Shown here: positions 47,552-60,800 of the stretch, in pieces | How positions within the stretch are numbered: the stretch's first letter is position 1 | How the letters are laid out: every line of letters starts with the position of its first letter | Assembly (NCBI RefSeq): GCF_001411555.2 | Contig: NC_049903.1 | Location: 23,510,270-23,574,269 of the forward strand | Reading direction: 5' to 3' | Source of the DNA: Juglans regia | Lineage: Eukaryota > Streptophyta > Magnoliopsida > Fagales > Juglandaceae | Length of the DNA stretch: 64,000 nucleotides | Program-made: the position numbers and the translations under genes | Notes under the pieces: generated by a model | Database searches by the model: none | What the model was told of the DNA's origin: nothing | What the model saw: the letters and a program-made list of their open reading frames with translations, nothing else

Positions 47552-50500
47552 TGTAACAGCCCGCTAGAAATTCATTGGAGGAATTTCTATTGACTTTAGG
47601 TGTAATGCCCCGTCCCCGAGGGTCCGGAGAGTTAACTCATGTCACTTAAAAATCATTTTCCTTCCATATAGTACATACTCCAATTTTTCTCTATCGCACA
47701 AAATACTCATATATTTACATCAATTACTCCAAAATAACTATTCTAAGACAATACAAAATCTTAATATAAACATCAATCTCCCAACAAATCACATCATCAG
47801 AGCACAACAAGCTTACTGAATGAAAATCCTCAATACCCATATAAATCTTCTATGCTTAAACCATCATTCTTAACTATTCTCACCCATGCTCCATATCCTT
47901 GATCCTCAACTGAAACATTCAAATCATCTGAAAAATATTGTGAAGATAAGGGGTGAGTTATCAACAACTCAATAAGCAGAGAACATATACTAGTATGTAA
48001 ACATGAGTCTTTTCAGAAAGTTCAGCATGCAGAAACAAAAACACTTTATTTTTATATGCAGATCTCAGAAAAATGTGTTATCATAAAATCAGAGCGACTT
48101 TTCAATCTTTTCATACTCAAATTCAACAATTCATATTTAAGGATTCCTTTCATATTCAAAAACAATTTGGCATAACATAACTGAACATCTTCATCTTATC
48201 ATATCATATCATATATCATGTTTAACCCCCGTGGTAGGGTTGTGCTATCCCCGATGGCCAAACCAGGCAATATCATGTGGTGAACTTCCCTTTTTCAATC
48301 TCGGAGCTCCGAGTGTGCACACAGGAAAGAACACGTAAAAAGACCACTTTGTTTCCAAAGTGGGTGCACTCTATTATATCATGGTGATACCAACCATATC
48401 ACATGAACCAGTATCATCATATTAGAACCATATTCAGAACAGATAAGTATGCCAAAGTTTTATCATATCCATATCATATCAAAACACGTGCGAAACATAT
48501 TGATATCATTTCCATTTGATCAAAAACATATCCAAATCATTTCATATCACATGTATAAAAATCTCAATGATATTATATTCGCTCTTTTGCATATTTCAGA
48601 AACATGTCAAATATTGCTCATGTCTACACATTTCATGTCAAAAACATTTCTTTTCTCTTTCATATGTATCTCATGATGGAATGCAAAACATATATTGAGG
48701 TTGTTTTTCACTTTTTCTTTTTAAAACAACATGCACATTTCGGTTTTTTTACAAACCAACCTCAGTTCATTTTTTTTTTTATGCAAATCTAGCATAGGAA
48801 CCCCGCTTACCTGGACGACTTAACTTTTCTAGAATTTTCCTCAAATATGTCGAGTCGACTATAAATCGTCACCTGTAAAGATAATCACGTAATTTCTGTA
48901 AGTTTCCAATCAATCACGTATTTCGATATTTAAGCCTAAACTTCAAAAATAACATATTTTAATTCCTCAAACTTAAAACCCTTGTAATTCCAAAAATATA
49001 TCATCACTTTCTAAAATCATCAATATCCACCATAACCAAAATTAAACTCAAAACACAAATATTTAAACCCGAAACTGTCAATACATCTCACATCATAAAC
49101 CAATCACTCAAACAATTCCACAATCCAATCCAACCGACCCCCCCTTACTCCTCGGACTCAATCCGGCATAACCAACCAATTCACAGTAAATATGAGTTAG
49201 CGCTAAAATACATTTAAATCTCAAAAGTTCTTTGGAAAAATACTTACAATGCTATAATGTAATTTTTGAAAGATCACGGAGGTGCTAGAAGCGGCAACGC
49301 GACAACAAAATAGTGCCAAATGCACTGTGGCTGTGGGTCTCAAAAATCCACTTTTGAACGGGTACAAACGAAGATCCGAAATTAATAGGGTGGGGCTTAG
49401 GGATGTCGGTGAAGCTAGTGGTGGTGGTGGTTGGCCGTGGGTGGCGGCGCAAATGGTGGTTGAAGTGAAAAATACCCAAAACGAAAATGTTGATGAATGT
49501 GCTTCACCGGTGACGGATCGGAGGTGGGGTTGGGTCCAATGGGTTGCTAGGAGGTCGAGGATGATGTGGTGAACAAATGGTGGCCAATGGTGGTGCGACG
49601 GCGGAGCGCGAGCACAAGAGGTGCCGCGGCTTTGTGTGGCGCGTGGGGGCTAACGGCGGCGCGGTTGGGGCTGAAATCGGAGGATGGTGGTCGCCGGCGG
49701 CTGGGGGAGCTTGGGAGCCGGGTAGTGTCGCGCACGGTGGCGCGACGTGGCAGGGCTGGGTGGACGAAGAATGACGCACGGGAGAGAGGGGGCTGGGTCG
49801 CGGGGGAGAGAACCAGGAAATAATAGAAAAGAAAGAAAAGAAGGAAGAAAAAGAAAAAGGAAGAAAAGAAAGAGGAAAAAAAATGTAGGGAAAGAAATGA
49901 GGTCCAATCCTCACATCTTGGGTCACAAAAATGATCCAACCGAAACGATTTTAAAACAGCAAGTAAAATAAAATAATTCGAACGTAATGATTAAAATGAA
50001 AATAAATAATTAAACCCAACAATAAGTTAATTTAATATGAAAAGAAATTTAAATGCATAACAATAATTAATAATAAGAAAACATTTCAAAAATAATTTTT
50101 GTAAACTAAAAATCATAAAAATAACCCAATAAAAAATTCGATAATTCTAAAACAAGAGAATAAATTTTTGAAGCAATAAAAATAATTCATTCCTTAAAAA
50201 TACACTAAAATACGGGGTGTTACATTAGGAATCTCGTAAAAACCCCATAAGTTTTTACGAATCGACCAATCGCATTGATTTTAGTTTGTCAACATAGTCA
50301 TTGTTATCACTCACTATGATGCTAGAAATATGAGTTTTATTTATTTGAGGTGGTTAGAAGTGTCAGAATGCACTATGGTCTACGCCATTAGACTCAGTGG
50401 ATTGTTTAGGATTTTATGGTGCAATAGCCTATTTTTATAATTCCGGACGAAACGTCTGTTGGAAATTGTGAAATTATTTTTAGGGGCATTTCGAGGTTGA

Positions 50501-53500
50501 ATTTTGGTAAAAGATTTTCACTGTAGGTTAATATGAATATTTAGAAATTTTTAGTGTTAAGTTTATCATTCACTTTTTTGGAGTGAATAGTAACCTCGGT
50601 AAGCGCACCAATTGCAGTGTTTCAAAATCACAATATGGAATGTCCAAATTAGATTAGAGAAATTTTATTTGGACACTAGGCAAGATCTTAGCCACAGTTA
50701 GTGAATAATATTAGACACTTGGCACCATGAGGAGCATTTGATGGATTTGAAGGAATCAAGCTGTGAAATCATGCCACTTAAGCGAAACTTTGTTTCATCT
50801 GCTCAACCAAATTATGCCAGATCAAAGAGGGCTTCAATCCTAATAAAATCCTAAATGGTGAGAATCCAATTGAAAGCCCAAAAACATTGTTGAAATCGGA
50901 ACCCTAAACGGTTTTCCCAAAACCCTAAAGTTGGCCTCTAAACATTTTCTAATCCGGTTTCTAGTATTGTATTTAATCACTTGATTAAATCACTTCCACA
51001 TGCTATTAATCCTTAAAATTTGTGTTAGAACATCATTATCCAACCTTGTTAACCTTGAAAAATTGATTGGGCCAAGTGATATTGGATTTGGGCTTGATAG
51101 CAACCTAAACCCTCTTTAAACACCAAAATTTAGGCCCATTCGGTTTAGGCCCACTAAGGCCCACGAAATTGACCACATTAGCATTGCTTCATGGCTAAGT
51201 TTTGTACCCCCACTTGGCTGGTCAGATCTTTACAAGAAGGGCCTAGAAGGTTCTTGAAATACAAAGCTAAAGGGCCACCTCACTCTTTCACTCTTACACT
51301 CCACCTTGAGAAAAGATCTTGGACTGATTTTTATGAGAAGAAAAGGCCAACACTCAACCTTTCCTTCAGTCATATCACTTTCCATAACTTGTGTAAGAGG
51401 CTCTGCTATCCACTTCCCACGAAAAGCAACTCTCCTTTACACTTTTCCTCCATAGAACACAAAAGACACTCTCAGACAGTTTTTCTTACCTCTTTTGAAT
51501 GCCTGTTTCAAAGCTTTTATAAGTGTTTTCTCGCAAAGTTTCCTCATGAAATTTATTGATTTTGGAGTCTATTTTATGTGGATACCTTATTCGTTCCATT
51601 TGGAGATCATTTGACTGGTAAAAAGTCGTTTAGACCCCAGAAAGGTCATTCTGGGCGATAACCTGGAGGGTGTGTTATATTTTGGAGTTTTTGACCAAGC
51701 TAATGATTAGATCTTGGTCCGAAATTTTTATGGAGTACTGTTAACATGTGTATATGATTATTGGTTGAGGATTTGTTGCATGATTAAAAGTTTTGCTGAA
51801 ATATTTTCTTACGTTTAGAAACTTAGAAACTGGAAGAGGAAAAACAGTTTCTGTTTTGAGAAAGTTGTTTAATCTTATTCCAATGGCTTTGATATTTTTA
51901 TTGGAAGATCCTAAGCATCTTATATACATGTTAGAATATTATTTTGAAGATATTTGAAGTTAGTTTCGAAGATATGAAATTTTATGCATTGAGATATTTG
52001 GTTAGGCCAAAGTGATGATGTTCTTGGCTAAATTTATGCTTTGGGTGATGTTTAACCATGTGATCTTGAGTTTGAAGCTTGGATCGGTTTTAAGACACCT
52101 TTTTAAACCATGTGATGTTTTGGTTTGAAGATCACTTCTTTATAAGTCATGGATCAAGAGGTTGATCAAAACAAGTTAGAAACAAAATTCTGTTTTGAAC
52201 TTAGAAGAAAAAACCAAAAAGTTCAAGTATGGTTTTAGTGATTTTGATGAATTTTGTTCATGATTCAAAACATGATTATTCTTAGGAATATGTTATGAGT
52301 ATAGTAGAAGAAAAATCTTGGTTTAATCATGAGTTTTGAAATTTGAAAGAATTACAACAAAATCAAGGGAAATAGCCTTGTAAGTTTCGGCCCTATAGAG
52401 TTTTAATGGTTGTATTTAGTTTTAAATTTTTCTGAATTAATATTTGAGTTTAGGACAAAATTTACATAAGGCATGTAAATTTTGGTGATTTTTTGAGTTA
52501 GGATGCAAAATCCTTAAGTTATGGGTAAAATGGTCATTTTCCCACATGTAGAGGGTAAAATGGTCATTTTACTCTAAGTTGGCATTTTTACATATTCCTA
52601 ATTGTTAGTGATTAAGTTCTAATTTTTAGAAATCACTACTTTCAATTTCTCATGATCGCACTTGAGTTTTGTCTCAAAGCGCGAAGACCGAGATAAGTTA
52701 GCTTTTAACTTACTATTAGTTTAATGTGTATAAGTGATAAGTAAGGGAACTAAAGTCTATGTAACCATGTTATCATAAGTGTCATGCCAAGTCATTACAT
52801 ATTTATTTGTTACACAGAATTTATTCTGTCATGAATTATTCATCTGTTACACAAGATATTCTGTCACGTATTGCTATACATTGCAAGTATGTTAAGTTAA
52901 GTTAAGTATGCCATCTGTTACATGTATTTCATGTCACGTAATATTCACTGTCACGTGGTACGCCATGTTAAGAAATGTTGTCTATTATATTGTATGCCAT
53001 GTTACGAAATGTTGCATGTTACATGTATGCCATGTTATAAAATGTTATCTGTTACATTTATGTCTTGAAGTATGTCGTGTCTGTAGTCTTACATTCATGT
53101 CACATTATGCTACGTCAGGACTTTTGTCTTTTATGTCACGTTCATGTTATGTCACATTACGAAATGTCATGTATGCCAGTTAAGTTATTCATGTCAATCA
53201 CGACCCTAAGCGCTAGTATGGGGTAATATCCTACTGGAACTCCTTTGTTCATGCTGAAGTGTCTAAATAGGTGTGAAATTCTCTGGGTTGATGAAGTACA
53301 GTCAACAGGTTGCGAATGGGGCCTAATTAGCTGGTCACCGGAGCGCGCCAGACACTAACGCCGATGGTGCCATACATTATGTTACGTGTGTCCACAACAA
53401 GTGTGGCACAAACAATTAAGTCATGGGGCCACAACAACTGTGGAACATACACTACGTGAGACACAGCAATTGTGACACGTAGAATACGTGGGGCCACAAT

Positions 53501-54533
53501 AACTGTGGAGTACGTATTATGGCACTCACAGCTAGTATAGAAACCTGTGATGTGATGCGGTGATCAGCAGGAACACACTGCTCAAGGGGACCTGTGTAGC
53601 ACCCATATAGTCACTTTAATGATTAAGTCTATTGAATAAGATTTCAATTTCAAGTCTTCTTTCACGTTATATTATGTTCAAGTTTACGTTCACGCAATCA
53701 TGGTAATCCCATGAGACAAGAATATATTTTAAGTTCATGTTATGTTATGTTCACGTCACATTATGTTCCAAGTTAATACATATTTTAATGTCGTGCTCAG
53801 GTTCAAGTTATGTTCAAGTTCATGTTCAAATTATGCATGTTCACGTTCATGCTATGTTTCAAGTCCATGTTATATTTCAAGTTCACGTTCATGCTATATT
53901 TCAAGTCCATGTTATGTTTCAAGTCACGTTCATGCTAAGCTTCAGTTTCAGTTTAAGTTATGCCAGTTATGTTATGTTGTATGTCAAGTTATGCTATGAT
54001 TACTTATGATTTGATTATGCATTCATGCTTTTACTGTCATGCATGCATCATTAACCGTTGTGGAAGTTTCCTGTTAACTTGCTGAGATTTGTAATCAAAT
54101 CTCACTGTGGTAGTCCCAACTACTATTCCCCCCGAATGGTAGATTTTGTTACAGGATTTGAAAGAGAAACTGGAATCAACCAACTGGAAATGATCAACTA
54201 AGCGACGGTGCGACGTAGATGGTAGTACAATAGTTACCTCATTACTACTTGTATTTGTGGTGTTCAATCTCCAACACTCTTTTGATCACAACCATTTTGG
54301 ACTAGTGTTGTGATCTCAGTTGTCTAGTACGTCATTATGTATGAAGTATGTTTTAAGTATTTGGGATATTTCGGTTTGGTGCATAGTATTGCTGAAGAAA
54401 AAAATTATCCGCTGCGAATATTGCATAATGCTAGAAATATTGCATCTTATATGTCATGAACGGGGGCAGGTAACATTGTGTCTCGACGCTTCAAATGTCC
54501 GTCAAATTCCAAGCGGAATTTGGGGGCGTCACA
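47552..54533 (-). mobile_element. LTR-like element of family F2 with nested unit C; perfect 5-bp duplication
   Basis: It starts TGTAACAGCCCG at 47552 and ends GGGGGCGTCACA at 54533. CCTCA flanks it at 47547-47551 and 54534-54538. Read on the minus strand it begins TGTGACGCCCCCAAATT, matching the family-F2 element at 37964. Without its nested guest it is 4,353 bp. It has no gag or pol. It contains stretches of imperfect CATGTTACG/TTCAAGTTCATG repeats (52740-53180 and 53640-53990) and a GGGGCCACAACAACTGTGG repeat (53390-53520). A very long solo LTR is the simplest reading. Confidence 0.9.
47601..50224 (-). mobile_element. LTR unit C (family F1), 2,624 bp, perfect 5-bp duplication
   Basis: It starts TGTAATGCCCCGTCCCC and ends CGGGGTGTTACA. 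TTAGG flanks it at 47596-47600 and 50225-50229. It lies only 49 bases inside the F2 element. The minus strand reads TGTAACACCCCG first, then a CT-rich leader (49790-49900), as in units A and E. Long open frames on both strands at 49280-49970 arise from GC-rich simple sequence. No gag, pol or primer-binding site, so it is a solo LTR. Confidence 0.92.
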
Positions 54534-56834
54534 CCTCAGGTCTAGCTTTATTCCCAACAGTTCGCTTCAGTCGACCCTAATATCTTTCAACTGGATACAT
54601 CCAACAAAACTGCACCGATCTGCCCAATAGTACATCTCACAATAAATGTATTACTAAATGGACCATGACATCAAAAAATGATGGTAGAAAGATCTGTTCG
54701 AGTTTACATGGTATAGTAGCAATATCTTTTTCCAATTTCTGCAACACATCTCGATTTACTACCCGGGCGCACAAATGGTTAAAAAACATACAGAGTTCGG
54801 ATATGGCGACACGTACATTAGATGTCAGCTTCCCACAAATTCCCACAAGCAAAAACTTCTGCAAAAATACGTGATAGTCATGACTTTTCAATCCACTAAT
54901 TTTCCAGTCATCAGGACTCACGCATCTACCAATATTTGAAACATAACCATCTGGCAACTTCACACCTTGCAACCATTTGCAGAAGTCCATCCTCTCCTCC
55001 CTCGTCATCATAAAACATGCATGTGGCATGACCACCCTATTGCCTTCCACCCGCAAATGTAGATTATGTTTAATTCTCATTCTCACAAGATCTTTTCTCG
55101 TCTTGATCGTGTCCTTCACCTTTTTGTTAATGTTCACCAATGTACCCAGTATATTATCACAAATATTCTTCTCTATGTGCATTACATCCAAACTATGTTG
55201 CAACATCCAGGACGACCAATACGGCAAGTCAAAGAAATACTACGCTTTGTCTAATTCAATTCTACCGTGCCTCATTTTCTCTTGTTTTTTTCCCGACCTT
55301 TGCCAAAATTGTTCGCTCTAACATGTACCAGTTGTTCCACTATCTCTTCCCCAGACAACTCTTTTGGTGTAATACTATCCTCTATTCTCCTATCAAACTT
55401 AGCACATTCTCTTCTCCATGCATGATTTGCTAGTAGATAACGAAGATGACCCATGAAACACAACTTCTGAGAATATGTTAACCACTCACTAGCAGTTTCT
55501 TTATTACACGTTGGACACACTAACTTCCCTTTCGTACTCTAGCATGAAAGATTCCCATATGCCGGGAAGTCATTTATGGTCCAGATTACCACAGTATGTA
55601 TCTGAAAAGATGTCGACGTGGATGCATCATAAGTTTTAACGCCAGTTTCCCATAACTCTTTCAGCTCTTCAATCAACGGCTGCATGAATACATCAATGCC
55701 ATTCCCAGGTGATCTTGGGCCAGGGATAAGTAAAGTTAGCAAAAAGTTGGGCGCCTTCATGCACCTCCATGGTGGAAGATTGTACGGAATCAACACTACG
55801 GGCCAAGTGCTATAACTTGTACTCATATTTCCAAATGGGTTGAATCCATCGGTTGTCAGTCCCAGGCGCACGTTCCGAGCTTCTATCCCAAACTCTGGGT
55901 ATTGATTATCGAAAGACTGCCACGCAAATGAATCAGCTGGGTGCCTCATATATGCGTCGTCCTTAACTCTTTTCTCCTCGTGCCACCTCATATCGTGAGT
56001 TGTTTTCTTACACATATATAGTCTTTGCAACCTAGGTCTCAAGAGAAAATACCGCAATACCTTAACCAGCACATTTTTCTTACCCTTCCACCTCGACTCT
56101 CCGCATACAGGACATGCTTGTTTCTCCTCATTCTCATTCCAGAACAGAACACAATCATTCTTGCATGCATGTATGGACTTATACTCAAATCCTAATCCCT
56201 TTCTCAACTGTTTCACTTCATAAAAGTTCTTGGGCAATGCAGACCCTTTCGGAAGCACCTCGTTAAATAAGTCCAATACCTTGTTTATTGCTTTCGTCGA
56301 CATCCCACACAATGACTTAATGTGAAGCAATCGCACAATAAACGACATTTGGGAATGTTTTGTACAGCTTGGATAAAGCTCGCGCTTTGCATCTTCCCAC
56401 ATAGAAGCGAAATTTTCACAATCAGTCCCTCCGCCACTTGAGGCATTGTCGTCAAACTCATCCATAAACATCCCGGCTCCAATGTCACCCAACATCTCCT
56501 CCATCTCATCCTGCTCATAATCATCATCCTTGTGCCGCAAATAATTGTGATGATCAACCAATACATCTACTGATTGTTCATACGGCTCACCATGCAGTAT
56601 CCATCGGGTATACCCCAGATTTATACCATTCACAAATATATGACTTTTTACTTCATCCAACCCTATTGCATACAAATTTTTACACCCTCGACATGGACAC
56701 TTAATGTAACCACGACTATCAGCAGAGGCCCGTGCAAAATGAATGAAGGTTCTTATTCCACGCGCATAGGGTACGTAATCCTTTCGAAGTCTATCACCCA
56801 GACGCATCCAATTTTTGTCCATTTCTAAAAACAT

Positions 56835-57369
56835 CTATCTATTAATAACACGTACATAGAAAATTCACATGCATGTCATGCTCCAATACGAAGTTACTTT
56901 TTTGATAAGGTAGTTGGTCCTATCCCATTCGAGATTATATTATCCATATTGCACAAATCTCGTCACTCTACTACTTTCCACGTTAGTAGAAATTTCGGCA
57001 GCACCTCCCCGTAGTTCTCCAAGTATACATGTTCAAATATAGGGATTGTGACCCTGAGAATAGTATACCCGAAGAACAGCAGAGGAAGACACCGAAACTT
57101 CATATTCTACGTGGAAAGTAGGAGTAATAAAAATGTGCAATACAGATAATATAATCTCAAACTGTTCACACTGGACAATTCAGGAATCAGTGGACACATA
57201 AATGTACACTAATTTCCAAAAGGATCTAAGGGTATTTATGCAATGTCACATGCATCTATCAAAAAATCATACAAACAATATCTCCATGTTGTTTAAATTA
57301 ACAATGTTACCTTCAAGTAGTGTTATATTGTTAAACTAAAGAGAGATGGAAGATTATGTGAATAAGTTT
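56835..57369. other. Region upstream of the CACTA-2 transposase
   Basis: No coding frame was found. It probably contains leader or intron sequence of the transposase gene (minus strand). No TATA box was confidently placed. Confidence 0.4.
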
Positions 57370-57556
57370 CATGTCTTATACACAACGAGGGAGAATGATC
57401 TTGAAGAAATGTTTAAATTTTAGTCTAATTACTTAATCGTCACAAACTGTCCTACCTTGACAACTCTCAAGGCCGAAGAGACTATGACAGTCAAGCAATT
57501 AAACTAAAATTTCAGCATTTCTTCAAGATCATACTCCCTCGTTGTCTACAAGATCA
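57370..57556. repeat. Long inverted repeat, about 60-bp arms, about 65-nt loop
   Basis: The left arm (57370-57431) contains ACAACGAGGGAGAATGATCT then TGAAGAAATG and AAATTTTAGTCTAATTA. The right arm (57497-57556) is its reverse complement, with roughly 55 of 62 positions matching by eye. A transcript through it would fold into a long hairpin. It has no TE terminal signature and no coding capacity. A small-RNA precursor, or two copies of a fragment in inverted order, are both possible. Confidence 0.8.
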
Positions 57557-57579
57557 TAATTTCTTCAAAGGTTATAATA

Positions 57580-58625
57580 AGTAATTATTAATTATAGTTA
57601 TTGTATGTATATATTATACTTATATATAGTTAAGTTATATACTTTATTTTTCTTTTTTTAAAATTAAGTTTTATACTCATCTTATTCCAAATGTATCATT
57701 TTAATTGTTATTCTTAATTGAGTGAGTTATTTATATTTAATAAGTAATTATTAGTTATAATTATTGTATGTATATATTATACTTTATATATAGTTAAGTT
57801 ATATACTTTTTTTTCTTTTTCTAAGCAAAATTAAGTTTTATATACTATACTTATAATTTGAATAATAATCATATTCTAACTAAATTAGCATGAATATATT
57901 ATATATACTTATTAAGTTAAATATTAAGTCCCATATTAAATGTATATTAAATGTTTTTAATCTTTACTTAAATCTAACCATATAAACATATTCAATAAAA
58001 ATTCACAAACAATAATCACAATATTTCAAATCCATATCACAACAACAACAATAATATTCCCACAACAATATTTCTACACATATTAATTCATCAATGAATA
58101 CAATAAACTCACAAACTATATAAACAATAATCACGAATATTTTAAGAGTAAGCATAAAATTACAATATGTATAAACACAATATATTTCTAACCATGTAAC
58201 CATATTCAAACAAAATTCAATATAAAAAATCACAATATTTCAAATACATATCACAACATATTCACAATATTCTCACAACAATATTTCTACACATATTAAA
58301 TCATCAATAATACCATAAACTCACAAAGTATTCACAAACTATATAAACAATAATCACGAATATTTCAAGACTAAGCACAAAATTAAAACATGTATAAACA
58401 CAATATATTTCTAATCATGTAAACATATTCAAACAAAATTCACTATAAAAAATCCCAATATTTCAAATACATATCACAACATATTCACAATATTCCCACA
58501 ACACTATTTCTACACATATTAATTCATCAATAATACCATAAACACACAAAGTATTCACAAACTATATAAACAATAATCACAATAGAAAAAGAGTAAGCAT
58601 AAAATGTACAAAGTTTAGAAATATA
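57580..58625. repeat. AT-rich tandem and segmental repeats upstream of the CACTA-2 transposase
   Basis: ATTGTATGTATATATTATAC occurs at about 57600 and 57765. A unit containing ATATTTCAAATCCATATCAC is repeated at 58021, 58235 and 58458 (periods 214 and 223 bases). The same blocks recur at 60340-60760, for example the ATATTTCAAATCC word at 60587, so a segment of about 450 bases was duplicated. No protein coding. Confidence 0.85.
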
Positions 58626-58794
58626 CCTAATACTCACAATATCCTCTTACAAATCAAAAGCCTCCAACTTGCCAAAACAGCCAATCCTTCAAAAAAATAC
58701 AACACTAACTTATTAGAAATATATATAACAAAAAACACAAGACAAATATAAATAAATTCAAGAAAAATGTATTTTCCTTACCAAAACTCAACTA

Positions 58795-58995
58795 AAAAAT
58801 CACACTAAAACTCTCTCACTCTAACTCTCTCTCTCTAACCCACGTCCCTCTCTCACTCAACTCTCTCTCACGCTAACCCTCTCTCCCTCTAACTCACGTC
58901 CCTCTCTCACTCAACCCTCTCTCACTCTAACCCTCTCTCTCTCTCTAACCTAGGAAGCTGATGGAGTTCTCTCTCTCACTACTCTCTATGTTATG
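58795..58995 (-). other. CT-rich tract, possible leader of the CACTA-2 transposase
   Basis: Repeats of CTCTCTCACTCTAACCCTCTC about every 50 bases. On the minus strand this is GA-rich. The corresponding place in CACTA-1 (20705-20790) is also pyrimidine-rich but on the coding strand, so the role is unclear. Confidence 0.45.
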
Positions 58996-59059
58996 TGCAC
59001 GGGAGAAGCAGAAATGAGCCGCTCCTTCCCGTGCGAGTATTCATTAAGTTTTATAATTT

Positions 59060-59690
59060 TTAGATGACACGTTCTAACGTTTAAGTTATACGTTCGAATG
59101 TTATATTAATTCGCCCAAATATTAGATGACGTTAGAACGTTAAAAGACACGGATAATATTTTCTTTAGAAAACGTTCGGACGTTTTCTATACACGTTCGA
59201 ACGTATCTTCCTACGACAATGCCGAAAATCTAGCGGGAAATTTCCCGCACTTTTATTTTCATGTTCGAACATTAATAAATTTTACGTTCGAACTTTTATA
59301 AATTTCAAGTGATTTTCATCGTCTAACATTCGAATGTAAAATTTTAACGTCCAAACGTTCAGATCATCACAGAGATACATAAATCGTGCGCCAAATTTCC
59401 CGCACTATTATTTTCATGTTCGAAAGCTACAAGAAGTTACGTTCGAATGTTTACCCTCATGTTCAAACGTAACTTTTAACGTCCGAATGTTTCAGATCAT
59501 CATAGACGTGTCTAAATCGAGCGGGAAATCTCCCGCATTTTTCTTCTCCTGTTCGAACTTATTATAATTGTATGTTCGAACATGAAAATGAGAAATTCAT
59601 GTACCTCCATTAACGCTCGAACGTTCAGTTTAAACGTTTGAAGTATTATTTTCATCGCAGCTATGACGAATATAATAGTTATAAATTCAC
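59060..59690. repeat. GTTCGAAC-type repeat array, CACTA-2 internal
   Basis: About fifteen copies or variants (CACGTTCGAACGTA, ATGTTCGAACATT, GTTCGAATGT, GTCCAAACGTTC) are interspersed with the phrase GCGGGAAATTTCCCGCA, which is itself palindromic. This is the counterpart of the array at 20568-20690 in CACTA-1. Confidence 0.82.
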
Positions 59691-59929
59691 GTTCAAACGC
59701 TACTTTTATTCTATTGCTAGTATTTGTTAATATAATAGTTATATATATATATATGTATCTATTAAGTTTTCTAGATACTCATAATATTTCTCTTCAATAT
59801 AATCTCTTCTTTTTTTTTTTTCTAAAGTTGAGAAGAATACTAACTTTTTGTCACTCTAACCCTCTTTCATAAAACTCGTTTGTATTTTTAGGATTATGAG
59901 TGGTGGATGCCAAAGTGAGTAATCTGGAC

Positions 59930-60140
59930 TATATATAGTAAACTATTATAGTATAGTAGATATACTATATTTTATATATATATATATATATACTATGATA
60001 GCATAATACTTTAAATGAAAACATAATAATATAGTATATATATATATATATAATACTATACTATATATAGTATATATAGTATTATATATATAGTATAGTA
60101 TTATATATATACACTATATATATATAATGCACTATATATA
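59930..60140. repeat. (AT)n/ACTATATATAGT palindromic tract
   Basis: Almost pure A/T sequence with TATAGTATA and (TA)n runs. It lies where CACTA-1 has its AT minisatellite, but without the GAGAGTATAGATTAC anchor. Confidence 0.75.
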
Positions 60141-60339
60141 TAGTAATGATTTTCTGGAATTCCAAGTCATCTTAGGGTCATAATTTGTATGACTTTAAAA
60201 AAATTCCAAATATATGACTTTCAATGGACACCTATATACACGTACAATATACGTACGGCTCACTTCATAGCCACAAACGCAACAACTGAAAGTACGCAAC
60301 TATATAGTGATCACCGAACTAGCTAGCTAGTCAGTCTTC

Positions 60340-60800
60340 TATAGTTATTGTATGTATATATTATACTTTATATATAGTTAAGTTTTATTCTATACTTATA
60401 ATTTGAATAATAATCATATTCTAAGTAAATTAGTATGAATATATTATATATACTTACTCCATGTTAAATATTAATTCTCATATTAGCTACATATTAAATG
60501 TTTTTAATCTTTACTTAAATTAAGATACTAAACTTATAATTTTCTTGTTAAACATATTCAATAAAAATTAAAAAACAATAATCACAATATTTCAAATCCA
60601 TATCACAACAACAACAATATTCGCACAACAATATTTCTACACATATTAATTCATCAATAAACACCATAAACTCACAAACTATTCACGAACAATACTCACA
60701 ATTATTTCAAAAGTAAGCATAAAATCACAACAACATGTATAAACATATTGTTAAACTTGAAGAAATATAAATAGTACTCACAATTTCAAACGTAAAATAA
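60340..60800. repeat. Second copy of the 57.6-58.2 kb AT-rich segment
   Basis: It shares the ordered words ATTGTATGTATATATTATAC, TTTGAATAATAATCATATTC, TTTTTAATCTTTACTTAAAT and ATATTTCAAATCCATATCAC with 57765-58150, lacking the extra tandem units. Confidence 0.85.

Larger units (their letters stand above)
46162..56834 (-). pseudogene. CACTA-2 TNP2-type transposase, split by a nested LTR pair
   Basis: The probable start is MDKNWMRLGDRLRKDY (56822; an in-frame ATG also at 56834). Domains: Transpos_assoc with IKCPCRGCKNL; Transposase_21 with LGLTTDGFNPFGNMSTSYST (Asp codon complement 55848-55850), WTINDFPAYGNL and HSLDVMHIEKNICDN; DUF4218 with WMYPVERY, GRLKRTVGNKARPEGS, HDEWLTFCSLYLLGVETRFN; DUF4216 (46580-46900) with DIDYYGIIRDIIRLKYLGGS, CDWWDLGGG and ACQATQVYYL; and an acidic tail ending at 46162. 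Lesions: TAG at 55539 (Trp position), a frame change between 55227 and 55272, and stops at 54637, 54577 and 47533. The nest 47552-54533 sits in the DUF4218 PEGS motif. It is better preserved than CACTA-1 and keeps the DGFNPFG Asp and full DUF4216. Confidence 0.92.

Noticed and set aside
49282..49971. Several overlapping open frames of 64-140 codons on both strands
   Set aside because: GC-rich simple sequence inside solo-LTR unit C keeps many frames open at once. No family pattern was seen.
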